Notes: generated by a model from the letters alone, not told the origin. A stretch of DNA of 35,498 nt from an uncultured bacterium (GCA_900547945.1 URIT01000017.1:1-35498); one strand, 5' to 3'. Counted from the first letter of the stretch, positions 15,795 through 24,082 are shown. Translations and numbers: made by a program.

Positions 15795-16790
15795 TTATGC
15801 GGAATTTCGCATGCGTCGTCGCAGCCAATCGATAAGGCGGCGTGGAGGATGATTTATGGACGATGGAGAAGGGATGGGTGTCATGGCTATGCAGTCAGGA
15901 TCAAGCCGAAGTGCCATCTCGGCTTCAAGCGAAATGATCGTGGAGCCTATGTTGTTGAACACGGTGGCCGCGGTGGGACGCGCGGTCGCGTCCAAGGAAC
16001 GGGGTTCGCGTGGGAAGCGAACCCCCATGATCGCCTTTACGTCTTCCGGGGGCGTTTGGGACACGGAGGGGAGAACGGCGTCCACGGGTATGGGATCATC
16101 CAGTCCGCAAACCTGTCGGAAGCGTCGGGCAAGAGCCTTATAGCGCATGATGGCGGCGTAGTGTTCAAAAAGATCCGGAGCCTCCCGTTCAAGAAGACGT
16201 TTGATGCCTCCTCGCCGTCCACGCCAACCGGTTTCATGATTGCCAACTGCGCGATTGTCCACGTAGCATTCAAGGTCCTCGAGCATGCCGCCGAAACGGA
16301 GAGCCGCTTCCGGTGACGTTCGCGCCGTCCGCCATGCGTGACGCAGTGCATCCATGGACGGTTTGGGGTTTGTCGTACGACGGAACAAAATGGCGCGGCG
16401 CGTCTTTCCAAGCGCGAGGCGGCGTTCCCGTTCTCGTTCGTAGTAGGCAGGGCGGCGTAGATGGCGGATGTTCGCATCGATTGCCTTGCGTATGAGCCAG
16501 ACAAAGAGGGAGGCCCCGCCTAGAATGAAGCAGACGGCGAATGCGTCCGAGAGTCGTTCGCACGGACGAACCCCACGTTCCCGTTGCCAACTTCGAAATG
16601 TACGTGGCACGTGGCCAATCGTATGCCCTGTCGCATAGACCTCGCGCCAGAACGCACGGCGGTAGTCATCGCTGTCGAGCCCAAGGACGACTTCGCGGAA
16701 CCAGTCGAAGAACGTGCGTTCCTCCGTGTGGACGGGCGTGGCGAAGACATGGCCCTTGCGGATCAATTTCTCTCGGATGCGCGTGTTCAT
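15795..16790 (-). CDS. Unrecognised protein with one membrane span
   Basis: The protein has 331 residues and I do not recognise its family. Residues about 1-75 are charged (Arg/Lys/Glu-rich), and a hydrophobic span AFAVCFILGGASLFVWLI lies at about 82-100. The remainder is a basic, helical soluble domain with several tryptophans and the segment LEDLECYVDNRAVG. Base composition and third-position use look less GC-rich than in neighbours, which hints at transfer. The frame extends to 16874, but the ATG at 16790 is favoured because an extended -10 (TGG-TAAACT) lies 7 bases upstream. That upstream region has no ribosome-binding site, as in other leaderless genes here. Topology is probably one span with a large cytoplasmic domain. 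Confidence 0.6.
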   Translation of the reverse strand: MNTRIREKLIRKGHVFATPVHTEERTFFDWFREVVLGLDSDDYRRAFWREVYATGHTIGHVPRTFRSWQRERGVRPCERLSDAFAVCFILGGASLFVWLIRKAIDANIRHLRRPAYYERERERRLALGKTRRAILFRRTTNPKPSMDALRHAWRTARTSPEAALRFGGMLEDLECYVDNRAVGNHETGWRGRRGGIKRLLEREAPDLFEHYAAIMRYKALARRFRQVCGLDDPIPVDAVLPSVSQTPPEDVKAIMGVRFPREPRSLDATARPTAATVFNNIGSTIISLEAEMALRLDPDCIAMTPIPSPSSINHPPRRLIDWLRRRMRNSA

Positions 16791-16797
16791 GGTGGAC

Positions 16798-16806
16798 AGT
16801 TTACCA
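16798..16806 (-). promoter_or_regulatory. Extended -10 of the unrecognised minus-strand gene
   Basis: On the minus strand TGG-TAAACT ends 7 bases before the ATG at 16790, matching the spacing seen at queC and at the sigma factor gene. No -35 was identified. Confidence 0.5.
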
Positions 16807-16837
16807 TGGGGGAGGTGTTGGCGGCAAGGGAAAACGT

Positions 16838-16851
16838 TTGATTTGTTCGGA
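16838..16851 (-). repeat. 14-bp inverted repeat, right copy
   Basis: TTGATTTGTTCGGA is the exact reverse complement of 15717-15730. Identity stops at the borders of the 14 bases, so the pair might mark the ends of an inserted segment or might be coincidental. Confidence 0.6.
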
Positions 16852-16885
16852 CTGAAATTTGGTGCTGTCATCAAACGGGCTTTTT

Positions 16886-16894
16886 TGATAGACT
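16886..16894 (+). promoter_or_regulatory. Extended -10 of the sigma factor gene
   Basis: TGA-TAGACT ends 7 bases before the ATG at 16902. The T-run just upstream (TTTTTT at 16881-16886) is AT-rich, but no clear -35 is present. It would drive a leaderless sigma factor message and possibly the whole T3SS unit downstream. Confidence 0.55.
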
Positions 16895-16901
16895 ACTTCG
16901 C

Positions 16902-17441
16902 ATGGACATTGAACGCCTCTATGCGGAAATCGCGCCCCGGCTCACGAATTACCTCGTCGCAAACGGGGTTGCGTATGCGTCGGCGTGCGACATCGTGCAG
17001 GAGACGTTTCTGCGCATCTGGAAGATGCGCGAGACGCTCATCGACGAGGTGGATCAGATTTCCGGGCTTGCCTACACGATTGCCCGCAACCTTCGCACCG
17101 ACCAGTTCCGCAAGGCACGGCGCGAGGTCCTGCAGGACGAAATCAAGGACGAGGATGCGGGGAGTGTCGAGCCGGCGGCTTCGCCGGGTGACGGCGCCTA
17201 CCTGCGCGCGCGTCTGACGGCGGCGCTCGCCGAACTGCCGCCGCTCCTCCGCGAAGCCTACACGCTGTTCCAGATCCAGGAACTGCCGATCCGCGAGATC
17301 GCCCGCCGCACGAACGCGGGCGAGTCGGCGGTGAAGGTGCGGATCTTCCGGGCGAAGGAGAAGCTGCGCGGTCTGCTTGTCGACCTGATGGACGGTAGAA
17401 AAGGAGACAAAACTGTAACCTTGCGCCGGGAAGGCGCGTAG
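16902..17441 (+). CDS. ECF-type RNA polymerase sigma factor
   Basis: The protein has 179 residues. Region 2 is in the first 75 residues (core-binding helix DIVQETFLRIWK, then GLAYTIARNLRTDQFRKA for -10 recognition). After a short linker, region 4 is in residues 100-165 (LPPLLREAYTLFQIQELPI, then REIARRTNAGESAVKVRIFR), an HTH for the -35. Regions 1 and 3 are missing, which defines the ECF group. The gene sits directly upstream of the T3SS genes on the same strand with an 11-base gap, so it is a plausible activator of that cluster. No anti-sigma gene follows. The start at 16902 is supported by the close upstream -10. Confidence 0.87.
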   Translation: MDIERLYAEIAPRLTNYLVANGVAYASACDIVQETFLRIWKMRETLIDEVDQISGLAYTIARNLRTDQFRKARREVLQDEIKDEDAGSVEPAASPGDGAYLRARLTAALAELPPLLREAYTLFQIQELPIREIARRTNAGESAVKVRIFRAKEKLRGLLVDLMDGRKGDKTVTLRREGA

Positions 17442-17451
17442 TCAGAACGCT

Positions 17452-17868
17452 ATGAGCATGGATTTCAACATCGGTACACGTCCTTCCGCCGTCCCGCCGT
17501 CCCCTGTGTGCGGGGGAGGGGAATCGTCAGTAGTGTCCGCCCCGAGGACTTCGCGGACGGGTGCGGACGCCGCCTCTCGCCGCGGTGATGGGGAATCGTG
17601 CGGTTGTCCGAAGACTTCGCGTACGGGTGCGGACGCCGCCCAGTCCCCTGGAGGCGTGGGAATGGGTGCGTCCGGCCCTGCGGAACTGCTTGCGGGTGTG
17701 GGGGTTTCCTTGTCCTCCCGTGTGCCAGGGGACGTTTCCCTGCCCGGAGACGTGGAGGACGTGGGGGCGGCGGTCGAGGCGGCACTGACGCGCGACGATG
17801 CGCTGGGACGTCTGATGGACAGGGCCTTCAGTCTGCCGCCGCCGGCCCTGCCGAAGTTCGAGGAGTAG
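17452..17868 (+). CDS. Unrecognised 138-residue protein at the head of the T3SS operon
   Basis: No family is recognised. The first 10 residues (MSMDFNIGTR) are followed by a low-complexity stretch in which TSRTGADAA occurs twice, encoded by an imperfect DNA repeat. The C-terminal 40 residues are different in character: acidic and helical (DVEDVGAAVEAALTRDDA), then LGRLMDRAFSLPPPALPKFE. It lies between the sigma factor gene and a T3SS chaperone gene, 8 bases from the latter, so a secreted substrate or small regulator is possible by position. The ribosome-binding site is weak. Start options are 17452 and 17458. Confidence 0.5.
   Translation: MSMDFNIGTRPSAVPPSPVCGGGESSVVSAPRTSRTGADAASRRGDGESCGCPKTSRTGADAAQSPGGVGMGASGPAELLAGVGVSLSSRVPGDVSLPGDVEDVGAAVEAALTRDDALGRLMDRAFSLPPPALPKFEE
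17518..17640. repeat. Imperfect tandem duplication inside the 17452 gene
   Basis: GGGGAATCGT begins at 17518 and again at 17590, and the shared tail ACGGGTGCGGACGCCGCC ends at 17574 and 17640. The period is 66-72 bases, always a multiple of three, so the reading frame survives. Part of the unit (GGAATCGTC, then GTGTC) resembles sequence inside the palindromic elements of sctP. Confidence 0.7.
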
Positions 17869-17876
17869 GGAAGAAC

Positions 17877-18293
17877 ATGGCGACCGCGCTGGAACGTTTC
17901 GTACAGGTCCTGGGTTATCCGGGGAGTGTCCCCGCCGGCGCGCGGACGTTCACGCTTGTCGTCGATGGCGGGGAGATCGAGGCCGAGGAGCGGGACGGGC
18001 GGCTCGTCCTCACGAAAGCGCTGTGTTCGGCGGAAGGTGGTGAGGAGGGAAGCCCCGACCTCGCGGCGCTTGCGGGTTATGCCGCCGGACGGATGCTGAA
18101 GGAGGAGGCGGTGCTTGCGTGGGATGCCGTGCGGGAGGTGCCGATTCTGTGGCAGGATGTGGCGGCGGGGGGGGACGCGGCGCAGTTCCGCCGGTTCTTC
18201 GAGGTCTTTGCCGCGTCCTGCGACTGGTGGGAGGCGCGGGTGCGGGAGGTACAGGACCATCGGCGCGTGCCCGAGATGATGATTGTGCCGTGA
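17877..18293 (+). CDS. Type III secretion chaperone, YscB-like (CesT/SycE fold)
   Basis: The 138-residue protein has the class I secretion chaperone layout: an N-terminal helix (LERFVQVLGYPG), a strand set (TFTLVVDGGEIEAEERDGRLVLTK, residues about 23-46), a middle helix (LAALAGYAAGRML) and a C-terminal amphipathic helix with paired tryptophans. In Yersinia, yscB lies directly before yscC and its product pairs with SycN to chaperone YopN. Here the gene also lies directly before sctC and a SycN-like gene follows sctW. Length (YscB is 137) and position support the YscB assignment; the sequence match alone is weak. It acts in the cytoplasm. The ATG lies 8 bases after the upstream stop, with GGGAAG in between. 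Confidence 0.62.
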   Translation: MATALERFVQVLGYPGSVPAGARTFTLVVDGGEIEAEERDGRLVLTKALCSAEGGEEGSPDLAALAGYAAGRMLKEEAVLAWDAVREVPILWQDVAAGGDAAQFRRFFEVFAASCDWWEARVREVQDHRRVPEMMIVP

Positions 18294-18307
18294 ATGGAAG
18301 CGAGTCC

Positions 18308-20026
18308 ATGACAAAGACGTTTCACAGAATCTGCGTATGCGTGGCGGCGGCCCTGATGGCGGGGGGCGTCCGGGCGGCACCGCTCGACGCGGTGCGCTGG
18401 AAGGTGCCGACCTATTCCCTCACCGCGCGCGCGCTCGGCGTGCGGGAGGCGCTGGACGCCTTTGGTGTGGCGCAGGGCGTGCCGGTCCTCTGTTCGGCGG
18501 CGGTGTCGGGGTCGTTTTCGGGGAACTTCAAGGATGTGCCGGCGGGAGCGTTCCTCGACCGCCTCACCGCGATGCACAACCTCGTGTGGTACTTCGACGG
18601 CACGACGGTCTTCGTGTCGGCGGCGAGCGAGTCGACGACGACGCTCATTGACCTGCGCTACATGAAGGCGGGGGAGGTGGGCGCGATGCTGAAGGAGCTT
18701 GGGGTGGAAGATCCGCGCTTCCCGCTCAAGACGGCGTCGAACGACGAGCTCATCATGGTGTACGGTCCGCCCCGCTACGTGGCGCTCGTGGCGGAGACGA
18801 TCGTCAAGGCGGACCGTCTGCGCGAGCAGCGCACGTTCACGGAGGTCGAAACGCGGCTCTTCCCGCTTGCGAACACGTGGGCGGACAACGTGAGCCTCCG
18901 CGCGTCGAGCCCCGAGGCGAACGTGACGATCCGGGGTGTCGCCTCCCTCCTGCAGGAGATCATGCAGACCGGGGCGGCGGACGGAAAGGTGCAGGAGGGC
19001 ACGAACGCCCCCGCCGTGGCGGCGTCCGCATCCGCCGCCGTCACGCCCGTCATCCGCCCGGAGAACCGCCTCAACGCGGTGCTCGTGCGGGACGTCGCGA
19101 CGCGCATGGGCATGTACGAGCAGCTCATCCGCACGCTCGACACGCCGCAGAAGCTCGTGGAGATCGAGGTGACGACGCTGGAGCTCTCGCGGGACGATTC
19201 GCTCGACTGGCAGCTTTCGCTCAGGGTGAGGGGCGCGCACAGCGACTTCGAGGGCGCGGCGGGGCAGAACGTGGGGAACCTCGCCGACGCCGCCTCGCTC
19301 GCGGGCGGCGGCTTCGCCGGGGCGGCCTCCTACCTCGGGCGGCACGTCGACGTGGCGGCGTCCGTCAACGCGCTGCGGCAGAAGGGGAAGGCGCGCAACA
19401 TCTCCCGCACGACGATCCTGACGGTCAACAACCTCGCCGCCGCGATGACGGACACCCAGAGCTACCATGCGAAGGTCGTCGGCACGGAGGTCGCGACGCT
19501 GGAGGAAGTGACGGCGGGGACGCGGCTGGAGATCAAGCCGCGCGTCATCGAACCGCCCGCGGACGCGACGAACGCGCCGCGCCGCGTGTGGCTGACGCTC
19601 TCGCTGCAGGACGGCGGGTTCGAGACGCTGAGCGTCGACGCGATGCCGATGACGCGCACCTCGACGCTCGACACCCAGGCGGCGCTGCCGGAAAACGAGT
19701 CCCTGCTCCTTGCGGGCTATTTCCGCGACATCCAGGAGGAGGCCGGCTGGGGCATCCCCTACCTGCGCGACATCCCGTGGATCGGATGGCTCTTCGGCGG
19801 CGCCTCCCGCAGGAACGAGACGGTGCAGCGCCTCTTCATCCTCACGCCGCGCGTCCTCGCGCCCGTCGGGCCCTCCACGCTCGACCACCAGGCTCTGCGC
19901 GCCCGCGACATCACGCGCGTCGAGCGCGTGGAGGAGAAACTTTCGCAGAGCGACGAGGCGCGGAAGGCGCGCGAGGAAGAGCGCAAGAAGCGCGAAGAGG
20001 AAGAACGGAAGAAGCGCGACGAATGA
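18308..20026 (+). CDS. sctC: T3SS outer-membrane secretin
   Basis: SctC forms the ring channel in the outer membrane through which the needle passes. The protein has 572 residues: a signal peptide (about 1-23, ending GGVRA), an N0 domain (RALGVREALDAFGVAQGVPV), N1 and N3 KH-like domains (for example NDELIMVYGPPRYVALV, and RLNAVLVRDVATRMGMYEQL), then the beta-barrel secretin domain. The C-terminal signature is WGIPYLRDIPWIGWLFGG followed by RLFILTPRVL. A highly charged Glu/Lys/Arg tail of about 40 residues ends the protein. The frame is open upstream; ATG 18308 gives the best signal peptide, and GTG 18290 is an alternative. No separate pilotin is seen. The stop overlaps sctW by ATGA. Confidence 0.95.
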   Translation: MTKTFHRICVCVAAALMAGGVRAAPLDAVRWKVPTYSLTARALGVREALDAFGVAQGVPVLCSAAVSGSFSGNFKDVPAGAFLDRLTAMHNLVWYFDGTTVFVSAASESTTTLIDLRYMKAGEVGAMLKELGVEDPRFPLKTASNDELIMVYGPPRYVALVAETIVKADRLREQRTFTEVETRLFPLANTWADNVSLRASSPEANVTIRGVASLLQEIMQTGAADGKVQEGTNAPAVAASASAAVTPVIRPENRLNAVLVRDVATRMGMYEQLIRTLDTPQKLVEIEVTTLELSRDDSLDWQLSLRVRGAHSDFEGAAGQNVGNLADAASLAGGGFAGAASYLGRHVDVAASVNALRQKGKARNISRTTILTVNNLAAAMTDTQSYHAKVVGTEVATLEEVTAGTRLEIKPRVIEPPADATNAPRRVWLTLSLQDGGFETLSVDAMPMTRTSTLDTQAALPENESLLLAGYFRDIQEEAGWGIPYLRDIPWIGWLFGGASRRNETVQRLFILTPRVLAPVGPSTLDHQALRARDITRVERVEEKLSQSDEARKAREEERKKREEEERKKRDE

Positions 20027-21207
20027 TGGATGCCGCCCAGATCATGCGCCAGGCGCTCTCGGCGGGACGTTTCGACGCCCTGCAGAACGAGGCGTTCTCC
20101 ACGCAGCAGACGAACCAGGCCGTGGCGGAGTCGGGGACGGCGATGGGCTTTACGCTCCAGGTGATGGGCGATCCCGCGCAGGAGTTCCAGGACTCGCTGG
20201 AGGAGTTGTCCTTCCAATTTGAGGAAAAGGCGATGAAGACGGCGGGCGAACGCAGGCTCGGCGAGGCGCGCCGTGCGGGGAACCCCTTCGTCGAGGCGGT
20301 GCTGACGTGGCAGAAGGTGCTGCCAGACCTGCCGGGCGGCGCCTTCATGGAACGGATGCTCCGCAACCTGCGCCAGATGCTCCAGCAGGGGCAGAACGTG
20401 GGGGCCGGGACGCTCCTTCGGATGCTGGGTGAGGGATCGGGTGACCCGTCGCACCAGTTCGCGATGCTCGACGTGCTGGAGCAGGGGCTTGCGGCGGGCG
20501 AGGGCGAGCTGCGGGGGCTCGTGGCGGCGACGCGGCGCGCGCTCACGGAGGCAAAGGGCCCGGAGATCCGCGCCGGCATCAACCTCGCCGAGCAGATCAA
20601 CGCGCAGGCGAAGGGCCCGGAGGAGATGCAGTCCCTCCGCGACCTCTACCGGGGCGAGGTGCTGGGCTTCACGACGCCGCAGGCCTGCTTCCGCTCGCTG
20701 CTCGCGACGCGCGGGGCGGGGCGGCTCGGCGAGGCGCTCGACTTCCTGATGAAGGGGTGCGGCCTCGATCTGCAGAGCCCGTCGCCCTCACAGAGCCCGG
20801 AGGAGCTGCACCGCGTCCTCGGCGACCTGCAGTGCGTGATGGTGCTGAAGACCGTTATGGACAAGATGACGGCGCTCGTGGGGAAGATGGCGACGCAGTT
20901 CGGCGAGACGTGCCTCCTGAACGGCGAGGCGCTTACGGGGCGCATTCTCGCCTTCACCGAGACGCCGTTCGTGGCGCCCGCCAACATCGCGCAGCTCATC
21001 GACGCCTGCGGGCTTGCGCAGCTCCTCGCGCAGCTTTACTTCTGTACCGAACTCGTGGGCGCGTTCCGCCAGCTCTCGCCGCGCCTCTTCGCGGACGAGG
21101 CGGACCGCTTCCGCCTGGAGGACGCCGCGCAGGAGCATCTGGACGGGCTCGTCGCCCGCCAGGACGCGGAGGACCAGAAAAACCGCGAGAAGGGGGACGC
21201 CGCATGA
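20023..21207 (+). CDS. sctW: T3SS gatekeeper SctW with fused TyeA-like part
   Basis: SctW (YopN/MxiC/InvE/CopN) sits at the cytoplasmic export gate, holds back effectors until contact and sets secretion order. The protein has 394 residues: an N-terminal unstructured secretion/chaperone-binding region (about 1-45) followed by all-helical repeats with the signature zone EFQDSLEELSFQFEEKAM and further helices through LRDLYRGEVLG and VLKTVMDKMTALVGKM. The last about 90 residues (NIAQLIDACGLAQLLAQLYF) correspond to TyeA. The length matches YopN plus TyeA as one chain, as in MxiC and CopN. It is flanked by the SycN-like and YscB-like chaperone genes. Start is at the ATGA overlap, with a second ATG immediately after. 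Confidence 0.85.
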   Translation: MMDAAQIMRQALSAGRFDALQNEAFSTQQTNQAVAESGTAMGFTLQVMGDPAQEFQDSLEELSFQFEEKAMKTAGERRLGEARRAGNPFVEAVLTWQKVLPDLPGGAFMERMLRNLRQMLQQGQNVGAGTLLRMLGEGSGDPSHQFAMLDVLEQGLAAGEGELRGLVAATRRALTEAKGPEIRAGINLAEQINAQAKGPEEMQSLRDLYRGEVLGFTTPQACFRSLLATRGAGRLGEALDFLMKGCGLDLQSPSPSQSPEELHRVLGDLQCVMVLKTVMDKMTALVGKMATQFGETCLLNGEALTGRILAFTETPFVAPANIAQLIDACGLAQLLAQLYFCTELVGAFRQLSPRLFADEADRFRLEDAAQEHLDGLVARQDAEDQKNREKGDAA

Positions 21208-21590
21208 CGCCGACGTGGCTCAACGACGTGGTGACCGCCTTCGGTCGGCAGATGGCGCTCACGCGCTTCGCCCTCAACGAACGGGGCGTCGCGGGCGTCC
21301 GCTTCGAGAACGGCCTCACCCTGCGTTTCGAGTATGCGGACGAGGCCCTGCTGGTCTCGATGGGCGTGGCGGCGGGGGACGACCCCGCGACGCTGCGGCA
21401 TCTGCTGGAGGCCGTCCATCCCGCCGCGCAGCGCGGGGGGATGCGTCTGCGCGCCGCCTACCTCGCGAAGCGGGGCGAGGCGGTCTACGCCGTGCGGCTC
21501 GCCGAGCGCGGCGTCACGGTCGCCGCGCTGGGAGAGGTGTTCCAGGCGCTGTGGCAGGCCGCCGACCGGCTGAGGAGGAGCGTGTCATGA
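21204..21590 (+). CDS. Type III secretion chaperone, SycN-like
   Basis: The protein has 128 residues. Aligned by eye with Yersinia SycN it shares the pattern of an N-terminal W-helix (TPTWLNDVVTAFGRQM), a Gly plus strand region (RFENGLTLRFEYADEALLV), the LRAAYLAKRGEAVYAVRL block and the closing LAERGVTVAALGEVFQALW helix. SycN pairs with YscB to chaperone the gatekeeper YopN. Here it directly follows sctW and precedes sctX, the same order as yopN-tyeA-sycN-yscX in Yersinia. It overlaps both neighbours by 4 bases. It acts in the cytoplasm. Confidence rests on both pattern and synteny. Confidence 0.74.
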   Translation: MTPTWLNDVVTAFGRQMALTRFALNERGVAGVRFENGLTLRFEYADEALLVSMGVAAGDDPATLRHLLEAVHPAAQRGGMRLRAAYLAKRGEAVYAVRLAERGVTVAALGEVFQALWQAADRLRRSVS

Positions 21591-21970
21591 ACCTGGGCCG
21601 CGTCGCGGAAAGCGTGAGCTTCAACACCGGCATCTCGATGGCCGAGTACAACGAGGCGCCGGCCGGGCAGACGCCGGGGCAAACCCAGCGGTCCATCCTG
21701 CCGGGCTCGACGACCGTCTCGGAGGCGCTGGCGTCCGTCTTCCCGCGCGACCCCACCGTGGGCGGGCAGATCGTCGGCCTGCTCGCCGAGGCCGGGGCCT
21801 CGACGCTCCTGAGGACGTCGAACGGCTTCCACGCCGCCGCGCGCAAGGCGATCGGGACCCTGCGCGGGAAGGGCGGCAGGACGGCGGAGCGGGCCGCCGC
21901 CGAACTGGAGGGGCTGCTCGCGGACACGGAGCTGCTGGACTTCTACCGCGCGTCGCTCCTGGAGACCTGA
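21587..21970 (+). CDS. sctX: T3SS export component SctX (YscX-like)
   Basis: YscX is an early secreted protein that, with YscY, binds the export gate SctV and is needed for needle assembly. It is restricted to Ysc-type systems. The 127-residue protein has a flexible N-terminal half with a PGQTPGQTQ stretch, then GLLAEAGASTLLRTSNGFHAA and a C-terminal helix pair (AAAELEGLLADTELLDFYRA) resembling the YscX C-terminus (122 residues). The place between the SycN-like gene and sctV is exactly that of yscX. A GAGGAG lies about 9 bases before the ATG, which overlaps the upstream stop. Direct sequence identity looks low, so synteny carries much of the call. Confidence 0.68.
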   Translation: MNLGRVAESVSFNTGISMAEYNEAPAGQTPGQTQRSILPGSTTVSEALASVFPRDPTVGGQIVGLLAEAGASTLLRTSNGFHAAARKAIGTLRGKGGRTAERAAAELEGLLADTELLDFYRASLLET

Positions 21971-21976
21971 TTCGAC

Positions 21977-24082
21977 ATGTTTGGCAAGCTTTCCAACATC
22001 GCGGGCGTGTTCAGCCGCTTCGGGGACCTGGTCCTCGCCTTCCTCGTCGTCTGCATCATCGGCCTCCTGATCGTGCCGCTCCCCTCGCCCGTCGTGGACG
22101 GGCTCATCGCGGTCAACCTCGGCGTTTCGGCCGTGCTGCTGATGCTCTCGCTCTACCTGCCGCGCGCGCTCGCGTTCTCGACCTTCCCCTCGATGCTCCT
22201 CTTCACGACGCTCTTCCGCCTCGCCCTCAACGTGACGACGACGCGCTGCATCCTCCTGCGCGGCGCGCAGGACCCGAACGCCGCCGGCACGATCATCAAC
22301 ACGTTCGGCAACTTCGTGGTGGGCGGCAACTTCGTCGTCGGCGCCGTCATCTTCCTCATCATCACGATCGTCCAGTTCGTCGTGATCGCCAAGGGCGCCG
22401 AGCGCGTCTCGGAGGTCGCCGCGCGCTTCACGCTCGACGCGATGCCCGGCAAGCAGATGTCCATCGACGCCGACATGCGCGCGGGCGCGATCGACCTGGA
22501 GACGGCGAAGCAGCGCCGGAGCGAGCTCGCCCAGGAGTCGCAGCTCTACGGCGCGATGGACGGCGCGATGAAGTTCGTCAAGGGCGACGCGGTCGCCGGG
22601 CTCATCATCACGGCGATCAACATCGTCGGCGGCATCCTCATCGGCATGCTCATGTTCGACAAGGACGTTGCCTGGTGCGTCAAGCGCTTCGGCATCCTCA
22701 CGATCGGCGACGGCCTCGTGAGCCAGATCCCCGCGCTCTTGATCTCGATCACCTCCGGCGTCATCGTCACGCGCGTGGGGAGCGACAAGGCGAACCCCCT
22801 CGGCCAGGACATCGTGAACCAGATCTTCGCCCAGCCGAAGGCCCTCCTCCTCGGCGCCTGCACGCTCGTCGCGATCGGCCTCATCCCCGGCTTCCCGCAC
22901 CTGACGCTCTTCGCCCTCGCTCTCGCCGTCGCCGCCGTCGGCTGGTCGCTCCAGCGCAAGGCCCGGCTCGCGGCCGCTGCGGCGGCGAAGGGGGCGGACC
23001 CCCTCGCGGCGGCGGCCCCGTCGTCCGACGGCAAGCCCCGTCCGAAGAAGAAGGACGGTGACGACTTCTCGATGGTGACGCCGCTCATGGTGGACATCGA
23101 CGCGGAGATCCGCACGGCGCTCAGCTACGACGACCTGAACGACAAGATCATGGACGTGCGGCGCGCGCTCTACCACGACCTCGGCGTGCCGTTCCCCGGC
23201 ATCAACCTCTCCCTCAACGGCGGACTCCACGGCGGCAAGTACCGCCTCCTCGTGAACGAGGTGCCCGTCTCGGAGGGCGTGCTGCGCGCGGGATACGTGT
23301 TCGCGCTCGAAACGGCGGAGAACCTTGCCGCGACGGGCATCGCCTACGAGACGGGGAAGGAGTTCATCGCGGGCTTCGGCACGAACTGGGTCAGGGCGGA
23401 GGAGGTGCGTCGGCTCGACGAGAGCGGCATCCGCTACCTGGACCTGAACGGCGTTTTGACGTACCACCTCTCGGGCGTGCTGCGGCGCTACGCGAACGAG
23501 TTCCTGTCCCTCCAGGAGACGCGGCTGCTGCTGGACCACATGGAGAAGGAGGCGCCGGAGCTCGTGCGCGAGGTGCAGCGCGTGCTGCCGATCCAGAAGA
23601 TCACGGACGTCCTCCAGCGCCTCGTGCAGGAGGGCATCTGCATCCGCGACCTGAAGCGCATCACGCAGACGCTCATCGAGTGGGGGCAGAAGGAGAAGGA
23701 CACGGTGCTGCTCGTCGAGTACGTCCGCAGCGCCCTCTCGCGCTACATCAGCTACAAGTTCTCGGGCGGACAGAACATCATCGCGGCGTACCTGCTCGAT
23801 CCCGCCCTGGAGGAGCGGATCCGCAAGTCGGTCCGCCAGACCTCCAGCGGCAGCTACCTCGCGATGGACCCCCAGAGCGTGCGCGCCATCCTCGCGGTCG
23901 TGCGCAAGACGATCGGCGACATCCGGAAGATCCAGCACAAGCCCGTCATCATCGTCTCGGTCGACATCCGCCGCTACTTCCGCAAGATGATCGAGAAGGA
24001 CTACTACGAACTCCCCGTGCTGAGCTTCCAGGAGCTGAGTTCGGAAATCAACATCCAGCCCCTGGGGAGGTTGAAGCTGTAA
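21977..24082 (+). CDS. sctV: T3SS export gate SctV (FlhA/LcrD family)
   Basis: SctV forms a nonameric ring under the export channel, couples proton flow to secretion and receives chaperone-substrate complexes. The 701 residues match the family. About eight membrane spans occupy residues 1-320, with the FHIPEP-type signature regions around FSTFPSMLLFTTLFRLALNV and the conserved loop AKGAERVSEVAARFTLDAMP, GKQMSIDADMRAGAID. A charged linker (about 335-355) leads to the cytoplasmic domain that ends RYFRKMIEKDYYELPVLSF. The ATG lies 6 bases after the sctX stop. SctX or SctY docking on this protein is expected from the Ysc system. Confidence 0.97.
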   Translation: MFGKLSNIAGVFSRFGDLVLAFLVVCIIGLLIVPLPSPVVDGLIAVNLGVSAVLLMLSLYLPRALAFSTFPSMLLFTTLFRLALNVTTTRCILLRGAQDPNAAGTIINTFGNFVVGGNFVVGAVIFLIITIVQFVVIAKGAERVSEVAARFTLDAMPGKQMSIDADMRAGAIDLETAKQRRSELAQESQLYGAMDGAMKFVKGDAVAGLIITAINIVGGILIGMLMFDKDVAWCVKRFGILTIGDGLVSQIPALLISITSGVIVTRVGSDKANPLGQDIVNQIFAQPKALLLGACTLVAIGLIPGFPHLTLFALALAVAAVGWSLQRKARLAAAAAAKGADPLAAAAPSSDGKPRPKKKDGDDFSMVTPLMVDIDAEIRTALSYDDLNDKIMDVRRALYHDLGVPFPGINLSLNGGLHGGKYRLLVNEVPVSEGVLRAGYVFALETAENLAATGIAYETGKEFIAGFGTNWVRAEEVRRLDESGIRYLDLNGVLTYHLSGVLRRYANEFLSLQETRLLLDHMEKEAPELVREVQRVLPIQKITDVLQRLVQEGICIRDLKRITQTLIEWGQKEKDTVLLVEYVRSALSRYISYKFSGGQNIIAAYLLDPALEERIRKSVRQTSSGSYLAMDPQSVRAILAVVRKTIGDIRKIQHKPVIIVSVDIRRYFRKMIEKDYYELPVLSFQELSSEINIQPLGRLKL

